A stretch of 64,000 bases of DNA from Alphaproteobacteria bacterium (GCA_030054175.1 JASGCM010000003.1:31521-95520), one strand, 5' to 3'. Counted from the first letter of the stretch, positions 14,753-26,105 are shown. Notes: generated by a model not told the origin, from the letters alone. Numbers and translations: made by a program.

Positions 14753-15389
14753 CCCCCTGCGGATGATCGATGGCGGCATCTGCCCCCCAGGCCTGCCAAT
14801 CGGCCACCGCGCCCAGGTAACCATAGGTGGCGGCGCAGGTCAGCATGCCTGCCGCCCGACCAGCGACGATGTCGCGCTCGTCGTCGCCCACATACCAGCA
14901 CTGATCGGTGTTGAGTTGCAGGCGCCGGGCCGCCTCGAACAGGGGCTCGGGGTGGGGTTTGGCGTGTGGTGTGGTGTCGCCGCTGATCACCACCGCCGCC
15001 GGGTTCAGCAATGCCATCTGGCGCACCAGCGGGTCGGTGAAGCGGCTGGATTTGTTGGTCACGATACCCCAGGCCAGGCCGCGTTGTTGCAAGGATTGGA
15101 GCATCTGGGCGACGCCGTCAAAGGCGCGGGTGAGCTGCGTCAGCCGACGCTCGTAGTTGCGAAAGAACTCTTCCTTGTAATCGCCAAACTGGGGGTGCTC
15201 GGGTGTCATGCCAAAGGCGATGCCCAGCATGCCCCGGGCCCCGGCACCGGCCATGTGGCGGTAGCCTTCCAGTGGCAGCGAGGGTAGGCCCCGGTCAACG
15301 CGCATCTGGTCGGCGGCAGCACCCAGGTCGGGCGCGCTGTCGATCAGCGTGCCGTCCAGGTCAAACAAAATCGCGTGCGGCACGGCCAT
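14727..15389 (-). CDS. gph: Phosphoglycolate phosphatase (HAD superfamily)
   Basis: A 220-residue HAD hydrolase with the nucleophile motif FDLDGTLIDS near the N-terminus, a helical cap, TNKSS as motif II, the lysine region HAKPHPEPLF, and VGDDERDIVAGRAAGM as motif IV. It removes phosphate from 2-phosphoglycolate formed in DNA repair and oxygenase side reactions. The ATG at 15389 lies 2 bp after the ubiG stop; a GTG at 15395 would overlap that stop by four bases (GTGA). The ubiG-gph pairing is widespread in proteobacteria. A second, separate HAD phosphatase is present at 60007. Confidence 0.9.
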   Translation of the reverse strand: MAVPHAILFDLDGTLIDSAPDLGAAADQMRVDRGLPSLPLEGYRHMAGAGARGMLGIAFGMTPEHPQFGDYKEEFFRNYERRLTQLTRAFDGVAQMLQSLQQRGLAWGIVTNKSSRFTDPLVRQMALLNPAAVVISGDTTPHAKPHPEPLFEAARRLQLNTDQCWYVGDDERDIVAGRAAGMLTCAATYGYLGAVADWQAWGADAAIDHPQGVLKKLESA

Positions 15390-15391
15390 GG

Positions 15392-16105
15392 TCACAGGGG
15401 GCGGCGGGTCGCCACCAGATAGTTGACCGAGGTGTCGTCGTTCATCCAGTAACGACGGGTGAGAGGGTTGTACGACAGACCGCGCATGGATTGCACATCC
15501 AGCCCCGCCTGGCGGGCGTCGCTTGCCAGTTCGCTGGGCTGGATGAACTTGGCGTACTCATGGGTGCCGCGCGGCAGCATATTCAGCACGTATTCGGCGC
15601 CCACGATGGCGAACAAAAACGACTTCGGGTTTCGGTTCAAGGTCGAGAAAAACACCCAACCACCCGGTTTGACCAAGGTAGCGCAGGCGCGCACCACCGA
15701 GGCCGGATCGGGCACGTGCTCCAGCATTTCCATGCAAGTGACGACATCGAACCGACCGGCTTGCTCGACAGCCAGCGCTTCGGCACTGATGCTCCGGTAC
15801 TGAACCCTCGGGGTCTGCGCCTCTAAGGCATGGAGTTGGGCCATTTTCAGGGCCTTTTCAGCCAGGTCGATGCCCAGCACATGACCACCGGCGCGGGCCA
15901 TGGCATCGGCCAATATGCCCCCGCCGCATCCCACGTCCAACACCTGGCTGTCTTGCAAGGGCGCCCGCTCTTTGATCCACTCCAAACGCAGTGGGTTGAT
16001 CTGGTGCAAGGGCTTGAATTCACTCTCGGGATCCCACCAGCGGTGGGCGAGTTCGGAGAATTTGGCCAGCTCGGCCGGATCGGCATTGGTGTAGGCAGTG
16101 CTCAT
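15392..16105 (-). CDS. ubiG: Ubiquinone biosynthesis O-methyltransferase
   Basis: A 237-residue SAM-dependent methyltransferase. N-terminal [21 protein letters not shown] is the UbiG signature, [16 protein letters not shown] is the SAM-binding motif, and MLEHVPDP and [21 protein letters not shown] are further family motifs. It carries out both O-methylation steps in ubiquinone synthesis. The ATG at 16105 is chosen since the family similarity starts there; a longer frame upstream only reads through a palindromic repeat. Operon with gph. Confidence 0.95.
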   Translation of the reverse strand: MSTAYTNADPAELAKFSELAHRWWDPESEFKPLHQINPLRLEWIKERAPLQDSQVLDVGCGGGILADAMARAGGHVLGIDLAEKALKMAQLHALEAQTPRVQYRSISAEALAVEQAGRFDVVTCMEMLEHVPDPASVVRACATLVKPGGWVFFSTLNRNPKSFLFAIVGAEYVLNMLPRGTHEYAKFIQPSELASDARQAGLDVQSMRGLSYNPLTRRYWMNDDTSVNYLVATRRPL

Positions 16106-16131
16106 AGGAGTTAGATTATCGCCGCCAGCAG

Positions 16132-16154
16132 AAATTGGGGTCTGACCCCAATTT
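16132..16154. repeat. GGGGTC/GACCCC palindromic repeat, locus 1
   Basis: Arms AAATTGGGGTC and GACCCCAATTT around one central base, between the ubiG start and the ompA terminator. The same palindrome occurs at two other intergenic loci in the window (26106 and 42045). Confidence 0.8.
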
Positions 16155-16163
16155 GAAACAGGC

Positions 16164-16190
16164 AAAAAAAACCCCGGCGAGCCGGGGTTT
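16164..16190 (-). terminator. Terminator of the OmpA-like gene
   Basis: Perfect 8-bp stem ACCCCGGC/GCCGGGGT with a 2-base centre (the real loop is probably larger). On the minus strand it is followed by seven T, 22 bp after the gene's stop codon. Confidence 0.85.
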
Positions 16191-16211
16191 CTTCGATAGG
16201 CCAGAGGCCGA

Positions 16212-16859
16212 TCAGCGGTTGGCGCGGGTGCCGACCACTTCGATCTCAACGCGGCGGTTCTTGGCGCGACCTTCTTTGGTGCGGTTATCAGCGATGGGCT
16301 GCTTTTCACCCTTGCCTTCGGTGTAGATGCGGTTCTTCTCGATGCCCTTGCTGACCAAGTAGGCCTTCACGGCTTCAGAGCGACGCACCGACAGTTTCTG
16401 GTTATAGGCATCGGTACCGATGGAGTCGGTATGACCAACAGCGATGATCACTTCCAGATTGATGGCTTTGACCTTGTTGACCAGATCGTCAAGCTTGGCT
16501 TTGCCTTCGGGCTTGAGCACCGACTTGTCAAAGTCAAAGAAGGTGTCAGCGGCGTAGGTCACTTTGGAAGCGGCGGCCGGTGCGGGTGCTGGAGCGGGTG
16601 CCGGGTCAGGCGCCGGGGCCGGTGGAGGAGTAACAGCGCGAGCAACCGGAGCAGGTGCGGGTGCCGGTGGAACGATGGCACCATCACAACCAAGAGCGGC
16701 GGTGGCAGGGGTCCAGGTGCCCGAACGCCAGCATTGGCCAGCCGAGTTTTTCCAGACTTCACTCGAGGCGTTGCGCCAGTTTTGGATGTCTTGGGCGCTA
16801 GCGACAGAGGCCAGGCCAGCGGCTGCAACGATCAGAGCCAATTTGTTGAGTTTCTTCAT
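16212..16859 (-). CDS. OmpA-family outer-membrane/peptidoglycan-binding protein
   Basis: A 215-residue protein with an N-terminal signal peptide ([22 protein letters not shown], cleaved after ASA). A short domain ([22 protein letters not shown]) is followed by a Pro-Ala repeat linker at about 63-96. The C-terminal OmpA-like domain has [48 protein letters not shown] and NRRVEIEV. It anchors the outer membrane to peptidoglycan. There is no lipobox, so it is periplasmic or membrane-associated by its short N-domain. The ATG at 16859 has GAGGAGAAC before it. A strong terminator follows, so it is monocistronic. Confidence 0.92.
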   Translation of the reverse strand: MKKLNKLALIVAAAGLASVASAQDIQNWRNASSEVWKNSAGQCWRSGTWTPATAALGCDGAIVPPAPAPAPVARAVTPPPAPAPDPAPAPAPAPAAASKVTYAADTFFDFDKSVLKPEGKAKLDDLVNKVKAINLEVIIAVGHTDSIGTDAYNQKLSVRRSEAVKAYLVSKGIEKNRIYTEGKGEKQPIADNRTKEGRAKNRRVEIEVVGTRANR

Positions 16860-17122
16860 GGTTCTCCTCAGGGGGACAAAAGACTGAAAAAAGAGCGGGT
16901 AAAACAATGCTCGCATGAGGATTATTGTGCCACATGACCCCACTTGGCAAGCCGATCCATCTTGGAGCAGTGTTCGCAAACAGACTGACACCCCTTCGAA
17001 TGTTGCGGCCAAACCACAGACATTGTTCATCTCTAGGGTTTTGACTGACCAGGATCGGCCGCTCAAAGGGGGATCGGCACCCCCTACAATCGGCGGTTTA
17101 GCCCTTTTTTCGGCACCGCTCC

Positions 17123-19768
17123 ATGACTTCATTTGCCAAAGAAACCCTGCCCATCAGCCTCGAGGAGGAGATGCGCCGCAGTTACCTCGATTACGCCATG
17201 AGCGTGATCGTGGGCCGCGCCCTGCCCGATGCGCGCGATGGCCTCAAACCCGTGCATCGACGCGTACTCTACGCCATGCATGAATTGAACAACGATTGGA
17301 ACCGTCCCTACAAGAAGTCGGCCCGCATTGTGGGTGACGTGATTGGTAAATACCACCCTCACGGCGACAGCGCGGTGTACGACACCATCGTTCGCATGGC
17401 GCAAGATTTTTCTTTGCGTCACATGCTGGTCGACGGACAGGGTAACTTTGGCTCGGTCGACGGCGACAGCGCAGCGGCCATGCGTTACACCGAAATCCGC
17501 TTGTCCAAAGTGGCCCACGAGATGTTGGCCGACATTGACAAGGAAACCGTCGACTTTGGGCCCAACTACGATGGCTCCGAGCAAGAACCGCTGGTGTTGC
17601 CCACCCGATTGCCTAATTTATTGGTCAACGGCTCAGCCGGCATTGCCGTGGGCATGGCCACCAACATTCCACCGCATAACCTCAATGAAGTGGTGGATGC
17701 GTGTCTGCACATGTTGCGCCACCCCGGCGCCAGCGTTGATGATCTGATGGAGATCATCCCCGCGCCTGACTTCCCCACCGCCGGCATCATCTACGGCATT
17801 CAAGGGGTGAAAGATGGCTACCGAACGGGCCGTGGACGGGTGGTGATGCGCGCGCGTTGCCACTTTGAGGACATTGACAAAGGACGGCGCCAATCGATTA
17901 TTGTCGACGAATTGCCCTACCAGGTGAACAAAAAGACGCTGCTAGAGCGCATCGCCGAGTTGGTTCACGAAAAGAAAATCGAGGGCATCAGCCACATTCA
18001 GGACGAGTCTGACAAGTCGGGCATGCGGGTGGTGATCGAGCTCAAACGGGGCGAAGTGCCCGAAGTGGTGCTGAACAATCTGTACAAACAGACCCAGTTG
18101 CAAGACACCTTTGGCATCAACATGGTCGCCTTGATCGACGGCCAGCCCAAGCTGTGCAATCTGAAAGACCTGGTGGTGGTCTTCCTGGAGCACCGCCGCG
18201 AAGTAGTGACCCGCCGCACGGTGTTCAATCTGCGCAAGGCGCGCGACCGTGGCCATGTCCTGGAAGGTCTGGCTGTGGCTTTGGCCAACATTGATGAATT
18301 CATCTCCATCATCCGCAACGCCCCCACGCCGCCGGTTGCCAAGGCCGAATTGATGACGCGTTCGTGGGACAGCAAGCTGGTGCGCGAGATGTTGACGCGC
18401 TCGCGCGCTGATGGTGCCAAGGTGAATGCGGACGATTACCGCCCTGAAGGTCTGCTGTCAGAGTTTGGCATGCAAGATGACGGCCTGTACCGCCTGAGCG
18501 AGACGCAAGCGCAAGAGATTTTGCAGATGCGCTTGCAACGCCTGACCGGCTTGGAACAAGACAAGATCGTCAACGAGTACAAAGAGGTAATGGCCGAGAT
18601 CGACGACCTGCTCGATATCCTCTCCAAACCCGATCGGGTCTCGACCATCATTTCTGACGTGCTCACTGCGCTGCGCCAAGAGTTTGGCCAGACCAAGCTG
18701 GGCGCGCGCCGCAGCCAAATCGAGCACAACGCCCAAGACCTGGCCACGGAAGACCTGATCACGCCCACCGACATGGTGGTCACACTGTCGCACAGTGGTT
18801 ACATCAAGAGCCAACCCTTGTCCGAGTACCGCTCGCAAAAACGGGGCGGACGGGGCAAGCAAGCGGCTGCGACCAAAGAGGACGACTGGATCGACCATCT
18901 CTTCATCGCCAATACGCACGATTACATTTTGTGCTTCTCAAATCGGGGGCGTCTGTATTGGCTGAAGGTCTGGGAAGTGCCGTCGGGCTCGCGTAACTCG
19001 CGCGGCCGCCCCATCGTCAATATGTTCCCGCTGCAAGAGGGTGAGAAGATCAATGTGGTGCTGCCACTGACCGGCGACTTCCGCAGCTTCCCGGCTGACC
19101 ACTTCGTGTTCATGGCGACCTCGATGGGCACGGTGAAAAAAACCGCCCTCGATGAATTTTCGAACCCGCGCAAAGCCGGAATCATTGCGGTTGACCTGGA
19201 CGAAAGCGACTTCCTGATTGGCGCGGCCCTGACCGACGGCAAACACGATGTGATGCTGTTCTCAGACGGTGGCAAGGCTGTGCGCTTTGACGAAAACGAC
19301 GTGCGCCCCATGGGCCGCAACGCCCGGGGAGTGCGCGGCATGATGCTCGAAGAAAGCCAGAGCGTGATTGCCATGTTGGTGGCCGAAGACGAGCAGCAGT
19401 CGGTGCTGACCGCCACCGAAAATGGCTACGGCAAGCGCACCTCGATCGAGGAGTACACCCGTCATGGCCGTGGCACCAAGGGCATGATCGCCATCCAGCA
19501 GTCAGAACGCAACGGCAAAGTAGTGGCCGCCACTTTGGTGCACACCGACGATGAAATCATGCTGATCTCCGACACCGGTGTGTTGGTGCGCACCCGCGTG
19601 GCCGAAATTCGCGAAATGGGTCGCGCCACGCAAGGCGTGACGCTGATCAATATGGACGAAGGCGCCAAGCTCAGCGGCTTGCAGCGGATCGTGGAGAACG
19701 ATGCCAACGAGGGTGGCGACGATGCACCTGAGGGCGAAGATGGCCCCGCGGACGCCGGGGGCGTTTGA
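17123..19768 (+). CDS. gyrA: DNA gyrase subunit A
   Basis: 881 residues and complete. The winged-helix/tower domain contains the catalytic Tyr122 (MRYTEIR), and the quinolone-resistance region reads [10 protein letters not shown] with Ser83 and Asp87, the wild-type states. The C-terminal beta-pinwheel contains the GyrA box (QKRGGRG near residue 573). With GyrB it introduces negative supercoils. It is followed after 3 bp by serC, as usual in Burkholderiales, so read-through into the aromatic amino-acid operon is likely. A TACAAT at 17085-17090 upstream could be a -10 element, but no matching -35 is evident. Confidence 0.98.
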   Translation: MTSFAKETLPISLEEEMRRSYLDYAMSVIVGRALPDARDGLKPVHRRVLYAMHELNNDWNRPYKKSARIVGDVIGKYHPHGDSAVYDTIVRMAQDFSLRHMLVDGQGNFGSVDGDSAAAMRYTEIRLSKVAHEMLADIDKETVDFGPNYDGSEQEPLVLPTRLPNLLVNGSAGIAVGMATNIPPHNLNEVVDACLHMLRHPGASVDDLMEIIPAPDFPTAGIIYGIQGVKDGYRTGRGRVVMRARCHFEDIDKGRRQSIIVDELPYQVNKKTLLERIAELVHEKKIEGISHIQDESDKSGMRVVIELKRGEVPEVVLNNLYKQTQLQDTFGINMVALIDGQPKLCNLKDLVVVFLEHRREVVTRRTVFNLRKARDRGHVLEGLAVALANIDEFISIIRNAPTPPVAKAELMTRSWDSKLVREMLTRSRADGAKVNADDYRPEGLLSEFGMQDDGLYRLSETQAQEILQMRLQRLTGLEQDKIVNEYKEVMAEIDDLLDILSKPDRVSTIISDVLTALRQEFGQTKLGARRSQIEHNAQDLATEDLITPTDMVVTLSHSGYIKSQPLSEYRSQKRGGRGKQAAATKEDDWIDHLFIANTHDYILCFSNRGRLYWLKVWEVPSGSRNSRGRPIVNMFPLQEGEKINVVLPLTGDFRSFPADHFVFMATSMGTVKKTALDEFSNPRKAGIIAVDLDESDFLIGAALTDGKHDVMLFSDGGKAVRFDENDVRPMGRNARGVRGMMLEESQSVIAMLVAEDEQQSVLTATENGYGKRTSIEEYTRHGRGTKGMIAIQQSERNGKVVAATLVHTDDEIMLISDTGVLVRTRVAEIREMGRATQGVTLINMDEGAKLSGLQRIVENDANEGGDDAPEGEDGPADAGGV

Positions 19769-19771
19769 GAC

Positions 19772-20863
19772 ATGCAAGAGCGCGCTTGGAATTTTTCTGC
19801 AGGTCCGGCGGCGATGCCGCTGGAAGTGCTGCAGCAAGCCGCCGCAGAGATGAGCAATTGGCAAGACAGCGGCATGGGCGTGATGGAGATGAGCCATCGG
19901 GGCCGTGAATTCATCAGCATCTATGAGCAGACTGAAGCCGATCTGCGCGAACTGCTGGCGGTGCCTGCGAACTTCGAGACCCTTTTCATGCAAGGCGGCG
20001 GCATCGCTGAAAACGCAATCGTTCCCCTGAACCTGTGTCGTGGCGCCACGGTGGATTTCGTGGTCAGCGGCAGTTGGAGCCAAAAGTCGCTGAAAGAAGC
20101 CGCGCGCTACGCCACTACCCATGTGGCGGCCAGCACCGAGGCCGAAGGCCATCTGCATTTTCCGGCTGCGGCCGGCTGGAACCTGTCTTCCAAACCCGCC
20201 TACGTGCACGTGTGCACCAACGAGACGATCCACGGCGTGGAATGCCACACCCTGCCCGATCTGAAGGCCTTGGGTTGCGAGGCGCCGCTGGTCATCGACT
20301 TCTCATCCCACGTGCTCTCACGCCCGGTCGACTGGTCGCGCGTGGGCTTGGCCTTTGGTGGCGCTCAAAAAAACATTGGGCCAGCGGGTGTCACCCTGGT
20401 GGTGGTGCGCGAAGACCTGTTGGGACACGCACTCAGCGTGTGCCCCAGTGCCTTTGACTACGCCTTGGTGGCCAAGAACGATTCGATGTACAACACCCCT
20501 CCCACCTACGGCATTTACATGGCCGGGCTGACATTTCAATGGCTCAAGCGCCAAGGGGGCGTGGCTGAGATGGAGCGGCGCAACATCGCCAAGGCTCAAC
20601 TGCTTTACGATTTTCTGGATCAGTCGGCTTTGTATGAAAATCGAGTCGCCAAGGCCGACCGCTCGCGCATGAATGTGCCTTTCTTTTTGCGTGATGAGTC
20701 GCTCAACGACGCCTTTTTGGCCGGCGCCAAGGCGCGTGGTCTGCTGCAACTGAAAGGACACAAATCGGTGGGCGGCATGCGTGCAAGCATTTATAACGCC
20801 ATCCCCTTGGCGGGCGTGCAGGCGCTGGTGGATTACCTGCGCGAGTTTGAACAAAAGGCTTGA
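19772..20863 (+). CDS. serC: Phosphoserine aminotransferase
   Basis: A 363-residue PLP enzyme of aminotransferase class V with [13 protein letters not shown] at the start and the PLP-lysine segment [18 protein letters not shown]. It converts 3-phosphohydroxypyruvate to phosphoserine (serine route) and works in pyridoxal phosphate synthesis, where pdxJ at 42178 is the later enzyme. First gene of a run serC-pheA-tyrA-aroA/cmk with minimal gaps, downstream of gyrA by 3 bp. The stop codon overlaps the pheA start. Confidence 0.96.
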   Translation: MQERAWNFSAGPAAMPLEVLQQAAAEMSNWQDSGMGVMEMSHRGREFISIYEQTEADLRELLAVPANFETLFMQGGGIAENAIVPLNLCRGATVDFVVSGSWSQKSLKEAARYATTHVAASTEAEGHLHFPAAAGWNLSSKPAYVHVCTNETIHGVECHTLPDLKALGCEAPLVIDFSSHVLSRPVDWSRVGLAFGGAQKNIGPAGVTLVVVREDLLGHALSVCPSAFDYALVAKNDSMYNTPPTYGIYMAGLTFQWLKRQGGVAEMERRNIAKAQLLYDFLDQSALYENRVAKADRSRMNVPFFLRDESLNDAFLAGAKARGLLQLKGHKSVGGMRASIYNAIPLAGVQALVDYLREFEQKA

Positions 20864-21966
20864 TGATGAGCAAAACACCAGTTCAGTCCGACGCCCTGGC
20901 TGCGTTGCGGGTCAAGATCGATAGCCTGGATCAGCAACTGCTGAGCCTGCTCAACCAACGCGCACAGGTGGCGCAGGATGTGGGCGAGATCAAACGCGCC
21001 GAAGGCTCGCCATTTTTCAGGCCAGACCGGGTGGCGCAAGTCATCCAAAAAATCACCGCCAGCAACCCAGGCCCCTTGCTCAACGACCATGTGGCCGCCA
21101 TTTGGCGCGAAATCATGTCGGCCTGTTTAGCGCTCGAATCCCCGCAACGGGTGGCGGTGCTGGGTCCTCAAGGCACATTTTGCGAGCAAGCAGCACTTGA
21201 GTTTTTTGGCGGTGCCGCCGAGTTGATTTACTGCGCCAATTTTGACGAAGTGTTCCACGCCACCGCTGCTGACACGGCCCAGTATGGCGTGGTGGGCATG
21301 GAGAACTCGACCGAGGGCGTGGTTGCCCGTTCGCTCGACCTGTTCTTGCGCTCGCCGGTGCATGTGGTGGGCGAAGTCAGCCTGCTGGTGCGACACAATT
21401 TGTTGCGGCAATCCAATTCACTGGAAAAGATCGAGGTGGTGTTGGCGCATCCCCAAGCGCTGGCGCAGTGCCAAGGATGGCTCAGTCAACACCTGCCCGG
21501 TGCCGAGCGTCGCGCCGTCAGTTCCAATGCTGAAGGCGCACGACTGTCCGCCACGAACCCGGCTTGGGCGGGCATCGCCAGTGAACGTGCCGCCGCCCAG
21601 TTCGCCCTGCACACGGTTGCGCACGCCATCCAAGACGAAGCCTACAACCGCACTCGCTTTGCCGTGATCTGCCTGCCGCAGACCATGGCCACGCCACCGG
21701 CCTCGGGCAAAGACTGCACCAGCTTGGTGGTATCGGTCCCCAACCGCCCGGGTGCCGTGCACGATTTGCTGGTGCCGTTGAAAAATCATGGCGTGTCCAT
21801 GACCCGCTTTGAGTCGCGTCCGGCCAAATCGGGGCAGTGGGAATACTATTTTTACATCGACATCCAGGGGCACATCACCGACGAACCGGTCGTGGCCGCG
21901 TTGAAAGAACTGCAAGGCCTGTGCGCCTTCTACAAGGTGCTGGGCTCCTACCCGGTGACCGATTGA
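20863..21966 (+). CDS. pheA: Bifunctional chorismate mutase/prephenate dehydratase
   Basis: About 367 residues. An N-terminal AroQ-type chorismate mutase (LAALRVKIDSLDQQLLSLLNQRAQVAQDVGEIKR) is followed by the prephenate dehydratase domain (VAVLGPQGTFCEQAAL, GVVGMENSTEGVV, NRTRFAVIC) and a C-terminal ACT domain (TSLVVSVPNRPGAVHDLLVPL, then the ESRP motif) for phenylalanine feedback. It makes phenylpyruvate from chorismate. Two consecutive ATGs (20863 and 20866) can serve as start; the first overlaps the serC stop (TGATG). Confidence 0.96.
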   Translation: MMSKTPVQSDALAALRVKIDSLDQQLLSLLNQRAQVAQDVGEIKRAEGSPFFRPDRVAQVIQKITASNPGPLLNDHVAAIWREIMSACLALESPQRVAVLGPQGTFCEQAALEFFGGAAELIYCANFDEVFHATAADTAQYGVVGMENSTEGVVARSLDLFLRSPVHVVGEVSLLVRHNLLRQSNSLEKIEVVLAHPQALAQCQGWLSQHLPGAERRAVSSNAEGARLSATNPAWAGIASERAAAQFALHTVAHAIQDEAYNRTRFAVICLPQTMATPPASGKDCTSLVVSVPNRPGAVHDLLVPLKNHGVSMTRFESRPAKSGQWEYYFYIDIQGHITDEPVVAALKELQGLCAFYKVLGSYPVTD

Positions 21967-21973
21967 GGCGGAC

Positions 21974-22858
21974 ATGACGCAAGTCTTGGTCGAACGCTTG
22001 GCGGTGATCGGTTGCGGTCTGATGGGTGGCTCCTTCGCCCTGGGTCTTCGCCAGCGCGGCTTGGTGGGCCATGTGCGCGGCTATAGTTCGCGCGACTCCA
22101 CCCGGCAAAAGGCCGTGGCCTTGGGTGTGATTGACGAAGCCTGCGAAAGCGTGGCTCAAACCGTGACTGGCGCCGACCTGGTGTTGTTGGCAGTGCCAGT
22201 GCAAGCCACCGAATTGACCCTGAGCGCCCTCGCGCCACACCTCGGCACCCACACCCTGCTGATGGACGTGGGTTCGACCAAGTGTGACGTGATTGAAGCC
22301 GCCCGACATACCTTGGGCTTGGCTTTGCCGCGATTCGTGCCTGCACATCCGATTGCCGGCAAAGAGGTCGCAGGTGTGGAGCATGCAGATGCCCAGCTCT
22401 ATCAACGTCGACAGGTTTATTTGACGCCGATGGCCGAGACCGATCCGAGTTTGACCGCCCGCGCCCAAGTGCTTTGGCAGTCGTTGGGCTCTAAAGTCAA
22501 TTTGCTCGGTGCCGAATTTCACGACCAGGCATTCGCCGCTGTCAGCCATCTGCCTCATCTGCTGGCCTTCGGCTTCATGAATGGTTTGTCAGCACAGGAA
22601 GGTGGCGCCGAACTGGTGGCCATGGGGGGGCCGGGGTTTCGGGATTTTTCTCGCATCGCCGCCAGCGACCCGACGGTGTGGCGCGATATTTTGTTGGCCA
22701 ACCGCTTGCAGGTGCTGGCTCAGTTGCAGCACACCCAAACGGCGCTGGCTGAATTGGAGCAGACCATGCGGGATGGCAACGGCCTGCGGTTGCATGAGCT
22801 GATCGAGGCTTCGCGTCTGGCACGCAGCGGCTGGCGCTTGTTGGGCGACACCGAATAG
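21974..22858 (+). CDS. tyrA: Prephenate dehydrogenase
   Basis: A 294-residue NAD(P)-dependent enzyme with the Rossmann motif AVIGCGLMGGSFALGLRQRG and the HPIAGKE segment with the catalytic histidine; SHLPHLLAFGF is a further family motif. It converts prephenate to 4-hydroxyphenylpyruvate on the way to tyrosine. It lies 7 bp after pheA and 6 bp before aroA, clearly in one operon. No ACT domain is present, so feedback control, if any, is by another route. Confidence 0.95.
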   Translation: MTQVLVERLAVIGCGLMGGSFALGLRQRGLVGHVRGYSSRDSTRQKAVALGVIDEACESVAQTVTGADLVLLAVPVQATELTLSALAPHLGTHTLLMDVGSTKCDVIEAARHTLGLALPRFVPAHPIAGKEVAGVEHADAQLYQRRQVYLTPMAETDPSLTARAQVLWQSLGSKVNLLGAEFHDQAFAAVSHLPHLLAFGFMNGLSAQEGGAELVAMGGPGFRDFSRIAASDPTVWRDILLANRLQVLAQLQHTQTALAELEQTMRDGNGLRLHELIEASRLARSGWRLLGDTE

Positions 22859-22864
22859 GACTGA

Positions 22865-24853
22865 ATGCACATGTACAAGACCCCATTTCTGGATTTGCCC
22901 GCCTTGTCATCGGCTGCTGGAGAGGTGACACTACCTGGGTCCAAAAGCATTTCCAATCGGGTATTGTTGCTGGCCGCGCTTTGCCAAGGCACGACCGTGG
23001 TGCGCGATCTGCTTGACTCGGACGACACCCGAGTGATGCTGCAAGCCTTGCGCCAACTGGGCTGTGGCGTGCTGGTCGAAGGCACCAGCGTGACGGTTTC
23101 GGGCTTGGGTGGTCGGTTGGCACACTCTCAAGCGATCGAGTTTTTCATGGGCAATGCAGGCACCGTCATGCGGCCCCTGACTGCCGCCCTCGCAGTACTG
23201 GGGGGTGACTTCATTTTGAAGGGTGTGCCGCGCATGCACGAGCGCCCCATAGGCGACTTGGTCGATGCCTTGCGTGCCTTGGGTTGCCGCATCGATTACC
23301 TGGGCCAAGAGGGCTATCCGCCTTTGCGCATCGGCACACCGCAAATCCGCATCGACGCGCCCATCCCGGTGCGAGGCGATGTGTCCAGCCAATTCCTGAC
23401 CGCCTTGCTGATGGCCTTGCCCTTGGCAGCAGGTCAGCAAGACATCACCATTGAGGTGGTGGGTGAGTTAATTTCCAAACCTTACATCGACATCACGCTG
23501 AACCTCTTGCAGCGTTTTGGCATCGAGGTGCGGCGTGAAGCATGGTCACGCTTCACCATTGCGGCAGGTTGTCGCTATCAATCTCCTGGCGAGATCCATG
23601 TTGAGGCCGATGCATCCTCGGCCAGCTATTTCATCGCCCTGGGTGCACTGAGCGCGGGGCCGGGCATGCGGGTGTTGGGCGTGGGGGCCGATTCGATCCA
23701 GGGTGACATCCGCTTTGTCGAGGCTGCCCAAGCCATGGGCGCCGAGGTCGAGAGTGGCCCCAACTGGCTACATATCCGGCGGGGCGCTTGGCCTCTGCGC
23801 GGTCTGACACTCAATGGCAACCACATTCCCGATGCCGCCATGACCCTGGCGATCATGGCCCTGTATGCCGATGCGCCCACCACGCTGACCGATATCGGAA
23901 GTTGGCGGGTCAAGGAAACCGATCGCATCGCTGCCATGGCCACAGAATGCCGCAAACTGGGGGCGACGGTTGAGGAAGGCCCAGACTGGATTCGCGTTCA
24001 TCCTTTGCCTACCGGGCAATGGCGACGCGCCAGCATCCACACCTATGACGACCATCGGGTGGCGATGTGCTTTTCGCTGGCCGCATTGAACCCCGATGGG
24101 GTAATGGTACGCATCGAAGATCCCGCATGTGTGGCCAAGACTTTCCCCGATTATTTTGAGACCTTGTTCGAAGTGGCCCGACCTTTGGATGTGCCAGTGA
24201 TTTGCATCGATGGCCCGACAGCTTCAGGCAAAGGCACCTTGGCGTCCCGAGTGGCAGCGGCGCTGGGTTACCACTACCTCGACTCGGGCGCTTTATACCG
24301 TGTCACGGCGCATGCCGCCGTGCAAGCCGGTCTGGCTCTGGACGCGGCGAACGAGAAGAACATCGCCGAATTGGCGCGCCAACTGCCGGTACGCTTTGAA
24401 GGCGATCGAATCTGGCTGGCAGACCTGGACGTCACCGACGAGATCCGCAGCGAGGCCGGTGGCATGCGAGCCAGTCTGGTGTCGGCGCTGCCAGCCGTGC
24501 GCGAGGCCTTGGTGGATTTGCAGCACAGCTTTGCCCGACTGCCCGGCCTGGTGGCCGATGGGCGCGACATGGGCACGGTGATTTTCCCGGCCTCGCCTTT
24601 GAAGGTGTATTTGACCGCCAGCGCCGAAACACGGGCTCAGCGCCGCCATGCACAGGTACTGCAACGTGGACAAGCCGCAGATTACTCAGCCTTGTTGGCC
24701 GACTTGCAAGCCCGCGACGCCCGCGATATTCAACGCAGTGCAGCGCCTTTGCGTGCCGCAGCCGACGCGCTGGACTTGGACAACACCGGCCTGTCGATAG
24801 ACGACAGCGTCAATCAGTTGCTGGCTTGGTGGGAAGAGCGCTTGCAGCGCTGA
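22865..24853 (+). CDS. aroA-cmk: Fused EPSP synthase/cytidylate kinase
   Basis: 662 residues in one uninterrupted frame. Residues 1 to about 437 are 3-phosphoshikimate 1-carboxyvinyltransferase ([53 protein letters not shown]). From about 443 the protein is CMP kinase ([21 protein letters not shown]-loop, [19 protein letters not shown]). The first half makes chorismate precursor, the second phosphorylates CMP/dCMP. Such fused proteins are annotated in Comamonadaceae. In many relatives rpsA follows cmk; here the next gene is a convergent broken yihY. The start may be ATG 22865 or 22871. Confidence 0.95.
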   Translation: MHMYKTPFLDLPALSSAAGEVTLPGSKSISNRVLLLAALCQGTTVVRDLLDSDDTRVMLQALRQLGCGVLVEGTSVTVSGLGGRLAHSQAIEFFMGNAGTVMRPLTAALAVLGGDFILKGVPRMHERPIGDLVDALRALGCRIDYLGQEGYPPLRIGTPQIRIDAPIPVRGDVSSQFLTALLMALPLAAGQQDITIEVVGELISKPYIDITLNLLQRFGIEVRREAWSRFTIAAGCRYQSPGEIHVEADASSASYFIALGALSAGPGMRVLGVGADSIQGDIRFVEAAQAMGAEVESGPNWLHIRRGAWPLRGLTLNGNHIPDAAMTLAIMALYADAPTTLTDIGSWRVKETDRIAAMATECRKLGATVEEGPDWIRVHPLPTGQWRRASIHTYDDHRVAMCFSLAALNPDGVMVRIEDPACVAKTFPDYFETLFEVARPLDVPVICIDGPTASGKGTLASRVAAALGYHYLDSGALYRVTAHAAVQAGLALDAANEKNIAELARQLPVRFEGDRIWLADLDVTDEIRSEAGGMRASLVSALPAVREALVDLQHSFARLPGLVADGRDMGTVIFPASPLKVYLTASAETRAQRRHAQVLQRGQAADYSALLADLQARDARDIQRSAAPLRAAADALDLDNTGLSIDDSVNQLLAWWEERLQR

Positions 24854-24859
24854 TCGGTC

Positions 24860-26077
24860 CTATCCGATCTGGGCCGGCTGACGCAATAAATCGGCCAATG
24901 TCATCTTGTCCCATCCCTGCCAAATCAATTGCGTCGCCTGATAGAGCGACAAGAGCAGCTGCCGCAACAAAACCGCAACAGGTGTTTGCTCGGGTTGCAC
25001 CACCAACACCAATCGATCGTCACCGTCGAGTTGAGCCACCCAACCCAAATCCATGAGTTGGCGCATAGTGCCTTCGAGTTCGGCCGGATCAAACCGCAGT
25101 TGACGGGCCAACTCGGCCAAGGTCAATCCAACATGGTTGTCGGCTCGGGCTTGCTCCAACAAGCGCAGCGTCTCGATCGATTGGGCCAGCACCCAGCCGG
25201 GCCCATCGGCCACGCGCACGCGACGCAGCAACACGCCAGGCAAGAGTGACACCAGCACCGCCCCGGACAACACGATGACCCATGCAGTGTAAATCCAAAT
25301 CAGCAAAATCGGCAAGGTGGCCAAGGCGTCATAAATTTTCGAGATCGCTGGCATGGCGCTAAGGTACCAGGTCAACACTCGGCGGGCGATCTCGATGACC
25401 ACCGTCACTCACAAGCCACCAGCCAGGGCATGCGTCCAGCGGACATGCACATTGGGGAGGTACTTGAACAAGGCCCCCACACCGATGACCAACAAAGACC
25501 ATTCCAGCGCGTCGATGGCCAGGTGCAGGCTTTGCGGCCAAGCCTGCGCCATGCCACGCGATACAGAGACCACATGCGACATGGTTGCCACGCTCAGGCT
25601 CATCATGACCGGTCCCAGCGTCATCGCCGCCCAATAGACCAAAATGCGCTGCGCCAGCGGACGTGATTTGGTGATGCCCCAAATGGCATTGAAGGCCCGA
25701 TCCCGGGTGAAAACCAGCGTCAGGGCCGACAAGACCAGCACCATCATGCCGGCCAAGCCCAGCCGACTGGCCTTGGTGGTGAATAGGGTCACGTAGCTCA
25801 GCACTTGGCGGGAAATTTCCTCGGACATCAGACTGTCGATCAACCAGCGCTGAACCAGGGTTTGAATGTCGGCGAATTGCGGGAATATGGTGAAGATCAC
25901 AAGACTGATCGTCAGCAAGGGAACCAATGCAATGGTGGTGGTGAAGGTCAAGCTGCCCGCCGCCTGTCCCAGGCGCACCTCGACGAAGCGCTGCCGCACA
26001 CGGCGCAACAACTGGCCCCAGGGCATGTCGCGCCAGCGACCTGCGACCGAGGTTTTCGATAGAGCCAAAGACTTCAT
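24860..26077 (-). pseudogene. yihY: YihY/BrkB-family membrane protein interrupted by an in-frame stop
   Basis: The frame reads from ATG 26077 (MKSLALSKTS...) through a typical YihY N-terminal half with several transmembrane helices (TTIALVPLLTISLVIFTIF; GLAGMMVLVLSALTLVF). At 25411-25409 a TGA stops it after HALAGGL. The next codon continues in the same frame with VTVVIEIARRVLTWYL...LPILLIWIYTAWVIVLSGAVLV, the expected rest of the domain, and a C-terminal winged-helix-like tail to 24860. The break is one codon, with no frameshift. Either the gene is recently inactivated, the TGA is a sequencing error, or the C-terminal part restarts at the adjacent GTG. Family: inner-membrane proteins of uncertain function. 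Confidence 0.8.
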
Positions 26078-26105
26078 GGGGGTTTTTCTACGAAAATCAG
26101 TTGCA

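Noticed and set aside
17041..17090. TTGACT and TACAAT upstream of gyrA as a promoter
   Set aside because: The hexamers are 38 bp apart, too far for a sigma-70 promoter; only the TACAAT could be a -10 element.
17123..19768. Quinolone-resistance change in gyrA
   Set aside because: Ser83 and Asp87 are the susceptible-type residues.
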